Shown here piece by piece: positions 61,285 to 64,000 of a DNA stretch of 64,000 bases (its first letter is position 1; every line of letters begins with the position of its first letter). The stretch comes from Mycobacterium nebraskense (GTDB taxonomy: Bacteria; Actinomycetota; Actinomycetes; Mycobacteriales; Mycobacteriaceae). The position numbers were made by a program, and so were the translations under genes. The notes below the pieces were generated by a model. That model did no database searches. It was given only the letters and a program-made list of their open reading frames with translations, and was not told the DNA's origin. The DNA lies in assembly GCF_002102255.1 (NCBI RefSeq), contig NZ_LQPH01000138.1, positions 62,001-126,000 on the forward strand, written 5' to 3'.

Positions 61285-62577
61285 CTAAAACTGGCCGCAG
61301 TTGGGCGCGGTGGGTTCTCCGTTGAAGCGGGCGGCGATCCATTGCATGGCCGGCTCGCCGTCGACGAGCATCGGCAGCCCGTGGTTGATGATCAGCTTGT
61401 TGAGGAAGGGCGGCTCCTCATTGGTGCGGAATTCCACATCCGCCCCCTGGGCGCACCAGTCACGACCGAGTTGATTGGCCGCGGTCCACGGCACCAGCGG
61501 GTCGTAACGGTTGCTGTTGATCAGCACCGGCGCATTGGGTTTGTAGCGCCCGAGCCGCTGGTCTTCGAACAGGGTGTTGAACGGTTCCTCGTTGACCAGT
61601 TGGTTGATGTCTTCGGTGAAATAGGGCTGGATATGGCGAAACATGAAGTCCAGCAAGGTCTGTCCGACGCACTGGCGTGAGACCGATTCGAGCATCGCCA
61701 GCCCGCGGGGAGTCATCTTGGAACGGATGACGTCGGCGAACTCCGGATAGGCGGCCATGACGCTGTTGAGCGCGTACCCGACGACGCCGACCAGGACGCT
61801 GCCGTCCGCGTACGGCAACAGCTCCTTGAGGTTGGCCGGCGGCGCGCCGGCGTAGGTGCCCACGATATGGAGCTCGGGGGCGTAGGCCGATGCCAGTTCG
61901 GCCGCCGACGCGGTCGCGCCCCCGCCCTGCGAATAGCCCCAAAATGCCACCGGCCCATGGGGATCCAGCGACGTGTCCGGTAGCTTCATGGCCGCGCGGG
62001 CGGCATCGAGCACGGCCTGCCCCTCGGCCACGCGCCCCACGTAGGTGTGCATCGAGGTGGTGCCGAGGCCTTCGTAGTCGGTCATCACGATGGCGAAACC
62101 ACGCGCGACCATCGTGGCGACGAACAGTTCCTCGTAGTTGAACATGATGTCCCAGCCGCCCGAATAATGAATGCCCTGGTTGAACATTCGCGACGGGGCG
62201 CATTGATTGCCCTGGCCTTGCGTGCCGGGTGCGTAGCTGATCAAGGGTCGTGGCCCGCTGCCCGGCCACGCGTTGTAAGGCTCGAAGTAGGTGCCGGTGA
62301 CCGCGATCGGGTTGCCCCGGGTGTCGGTGCTGCGGTACATGATTCGGGTACCGGTGGCCATGATCGCACCCAGCTGGCCGGACGGTTCCAGCACCAGCCG
62401 CGACGGCTCGGTACGGATCAGGTCGCCCGGCTGGCCGGGCGGCAATGGGTCGGGCGGGGTGTAGAACTCAGCGTATTGTGGCTCGTCCCCGCCGTCGGCG
62501 CGGGCTCGTCCCCCGGCGCCGATCAGGGCTGACGCGATAACCAGCAGGACGGCGAAGGCTCCCCCAACCCGGCGCAT
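61285..62577 (-). CDS. Secreted lipase (LIP/secretory lipase family)
   Basis: A 430-residue protein from an ATG at 62577. The signal peptide (MRRVGGAFAVLLVIASALIG, cut near ARADG) predicts export. The body fits the secretory lipase family: PLISYAPGTQGQGNQCAPSR, the nucleophile Ser in VAFWGYSQGGGATASAAELA, the oxyanion and cap segments, Asp in NSNRYDPLVPWTAA, and a His in LIINHGLPMLVDGEPA. It would hydrolyse lipid or ester substrates outside the cell. The TetR-like frame continues directly after its stop. Confidence 0.9.
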   Translation of the reverse strand: MRRVGGAFAVLLVIASALIGAGGRARADGGDEPQYAEFYTPPDPLPPGQPGDLIRTEPSRLVLEPSGQLGAIMATGTRIMYRSTDTRGNPIAVTGTYFEPYNAWPGSGPRPLISYAPGTQGQGNQCAPSRMFNQGIHYSGGWDIMFNYEELFVATMVARGFAIVMTDYEGLGTTSMHTYVGRVAEGQAVLDAARAAMKLPDTSLDPHGPVAFWGYSQGGGATASAAELASAYAPELHIVGTYAGAPPANLKELLPYADGSVLVGVVGYALNSVMAAYPEFADVIRSKMTPRGLAMLESVSRQCVGQTLLDFMFRHIQPYFTEDINQLVNEEPFNTLFEDQRLGRYKPNAPVLINSNRYDPLVPWTAANQLGRDWCAQGADVEFRTNEEPPFLNKLIINHGLPMLVDGEPAMQWIAARFNGEPTAPNCGQF

Positions 62578-62647
62578 TACGGAACGGTAACAATCGGGGC
62601 CCACCAGCGGAAGGGCAATCTCTAAATTTTTAGAGATCCAGCGCGTC

Positions 62648-63592
62648 CTAGCGATGGTTCTGGGCGAAGAACTGCCAGATGGTGTCGGTGGCGTCCAGTG
62701 CCGTCGAGGGTGCGGGGAGGCCCGCGAGCTTCTCGGCAAGGGGGCTGGGCTCACCCCCCGGCCATTGGTGGCCGGCGTCGGCCACCGAGATCAACTCGAC
62801 GGTTCGCCCGTCCGCGCACCCGGCGATTTGTGTCGTCACGTCCCCGGCGGTGCTCGAGTTCGGCGGCCCGCATGCGTCAATGGCACGCCAGGTGGCGTTG
62901 ACGGACTGCGCCGACGGCCCGTCTACGCGGGCGGTCCCGTTGAGCGAGAACGCCTTTCCAGGCCCGCCGTTGTAGGGGACTCTGTCGTCGGCCGTGCCGT
63001 GGATCTGCAGCACCGACGCGCGTCGCGCTTGCGAGCAGTCGGTGAGCAGTGTGCCCGCCACTGGAGCGATCGCGCCGAACAGGTCGGACTGGCAGCCTAG
63101 CTTTAGTGCCATCATGGCCCCGTTCGACATGCCGGTGACATAGACGCGCGCCCGATCGATGGGCATCTGCTGTTCGATGGCACCGACCATCGCCGTGATG
63201 AAGCCGACGTCGTCGGCGTCGACGCGCTGCGGTTCACCGCAGCAGGTCCCCGCATTCCAGGCACGGTTGAGGCCGTCGGGGTAGGCCACCAGGAAATGCC
63301 CGCGTTCGGCCTCGGCGTCCCAGTGATAGGCCCTCTCGGCCTGCCCACCGGTGCCGAAACCGCCGTGCAGCATCACCACCAGGGGCGCCGCATCGGTCAA
63401 ACCCTGGGGTCGGTACAGGTGAAAGGTCCGGCTGACGCCGCCCGACTCGATGTTCTGGGTGGACTGCCCGACCGGGATGGATTGCGAGCCTGGCGTTCCC
63501 AGCGCATGGCCGCCGCCCAGGCAACCGCCGAGCACGTTAGCCAGGATGACGACGAGGCAAGCGCTGATGGCCCGAGCGCGACGCGATCGCAT
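62648..63592 (-). CDS. PHB-depolymerase/feruloyl-esterase-like lipoprotein
   Basis: A 314-residue protein from an ATG at 63592. The lipobox is NVLGGC with Cys 24, so a membrane-anchored lipoprotein is predicted. The alpha/beta hydrolase has APLVVMLHGGFGTGGQAERA, the nucleophile Ser in VYVTGMSNGAMMALKLGCQS, Asp in LQIHGTADDRVPYNGG and His in SVADAGHQWPGGEPSP. It matches the PHB-depolymerase-like esterases such as LpqC/LpqP of M. tuberculosis; which of these is not certain. It is divergent from the MarR gene across a perfect 12-base-arm palindrome. Confidence 0.9.
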   Translation of the reverse strand: MRSRRARAISACLVVILANVLGGCLGGGHALGTPGSQSIPVGQSTQNIESGGVSRTFHLYRPQGLTDAAPLVVMLHGGFGTGGQAERAYHWDAEAERGHFLVAYPDGLNRAWNAGTCCGEPQRVDADDVGFITAMVGAIEQQMPIDRARVYVTGMSNGAMMALKLGCQSDLFGAIAPVAGTLLTDCSQARRASVLQIHGTADDRVPYNGGPGKAFSLNGTARVDGPSAQSVNATWRAIDACGPPNSSTAGDVTTQIAGCADGRTVELISVADAGHQWPGGEPSPLAEKLAGLPAPSTALDATDTIWQFFAQNHR

Positions 63593-63617
63593 GACGCCAT
63601 CGTGGCAGCCGAGATGG

Positions 63618-63642
63618 AGATTGACAAGTCACTTGTCAATCT
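63618..63642. promoter_or_regulatory. Perfect palindromic operator between esterase lipoprotein and marR-type gene
   Basis: AGATTGACAAGT-C-ACTTGTCAATCT has perfect 12-base arms around a single centre base, in the 74-base gap between the lipoprotein start (63592) and the MarR start (63667). TTGACAAG...CTTGTCAA is of the kind bound by MarR dimers. It would control both genes. Confidence 0.8.
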
Positions 63643-63666
63643 GGCTTCGAATGGCACACTTTCCCC

Positions 63667-64000
63667 ATGCGACGCCCTGTGCCTCCCGATTGGCAGCCAA
63701 CCGTGCCCGCGCTGGTGAACCTGGTGGCCGCGTCGGGGGCGCCACGGTTGCGGGCCGCGTTTGCCGCGGCGGGACTCGACGGGATCCGCCCGGCGCAAGC
63801 GGTTGCGCTCGTACCGCTGATAGCCGGCGGCCTGCATGCATCGGATCTGGCCGATCGACTGCAAGTGAGCCGGCAGGCGGTGGCCCAGGCGATCACCGGA
63901 CTCGAGCGACACGGCTACGTCACCCGAGTTCCCAACCCGCTCGACGCGCGAGCCCGAATGATCGAGCTGACGCCGCGCGGCCGGCAAGCACTGCGCGTAA
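63667..64000 (+). CDS. MarR-family transcriptional regulator, 5' part
   Basis: About 111 codons from an ATG at 63667 to the window end. The winged helix is visible: ASDLADRLQVSRQAVAQAIT, GLERHGYVTRVPNPLDARAR, MIELTPRGRQAL (the D-x-R wing of MarR). It is divergent from the esterase lipoprotein gene and probably binds the palindrome between them, responding to a phenolic or other small ligand. The C-terminal dimerisation helix is outside the window. Confidence 0.88.
   Translation, partial: MRRPVPPDWQPTVPALVNLVAASGAPRLRAAFAAAGLDGIRPAQAVALVPLIAGGLHASDLADRLQVSRQAVAQAITGLERHGYVTRVPNPLDARARMIELTPRGRQALRV

Noticed and set aside
1..64000. tRNA or rRNA genes, insertion sequences, transposases, integrases, CRISPR
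   Set aside because: None recognised on reading both strands. The inserted or lost segments show no flanking transposase or long direct repeats.

Overview
The window is high-GC actinobacterial DNA and almost certainly from a Mycobacterium, most likely a slow grower. The basis is the gene order rsmA-sigM-mviN-(Rv3909-type)-mutT4 facing pcnA, followed by an ESX-2 (type VII secretion) segment. I know that arrangement from the M. tuberculosis Rv3912-Rv3894c region. All ortholog names come from recalled gene order and protein motifs; no search was run.

Left part (1-12.3 kb): on the minus strand lie the 5' part of the anti-sigma-M gene, sigM, a MurJ-pseudokinase fusion (mviN), a large exported protein and the Nudix gene mutT4. 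On the plus strand are pcnA (CCA-adding enzyme) and an Asp-rich repeat protein. Between mutT4 and pcnA, which I recall as adjacent in M. tuberculosis, sits a three-gene minus-strand unit: a 507-residue WXG100-like, possibly secreted protein and two small membrane proteins.

ESX-2 part (12.3-23.5 kb): a DUF2563-type small protein, a one-TM protein, a 720-residue WXG-like/DUF5632-DUF5631-type protein, an Ala/Gly/Pro-rich protein, a lytic-transglycosylase-like protein, eccB2 and eccC2. The locus stops at the eccC2 stop codon. None of the usual PE/PPE, esxC/D, espG2, eccD2, mycP2, eccE2 or eccA2 genes follow, and the cpnT/esxE/esxF toxin cassette expected after the Asp-rich gene is absent. A convergent mmpL overlaps the eccC2 end.

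Middle part (23.5-44 kb): an MmpL transporter, a NarL-type two-component system, a Rieske oxygenase with an N-acyl-D-amino-acid deacylase-like amidohydrolase, two APH-fold kinases around a TetR gene and a lipocalin-like protein, an RsbW/STAS pair, a Tat-exported catalase-like peroxidase with cytochrome b561, a class I fructose-bisphosphate aldolase, a triple DUF190 protein, and a sulfotransferase with a DUF1214 protein next to a divergent TetR gene.

Right part (44.7-64 kb): a CoA-linked catabolic island. It holds a TetR gene, a fused double acyl-CoA dehydrogenase, two thiolase-fold (Ltp)/DUF35 pairs, an amidohydrolase, a fused double family III CoA-transferase, a PadR regulator, a FadD ligase, an SDR, an alpha/beta hydrolase and another TetR gene. 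An identical 19-base operator-like sequence lies at both ends (45.3 kb and 57.4 kb), which suggests one TetR regulon. The substrate is unknown; lipid- or steroid-like acyl-CoA breakdown is the best guess. The window ends with an SRPBCC protein, a TetR gene without a normal start codon, a secreted lipase, an esterase lipoprotein and the start of a MarR gene whose promoter carries a perfect 12-base-arm palindrome.
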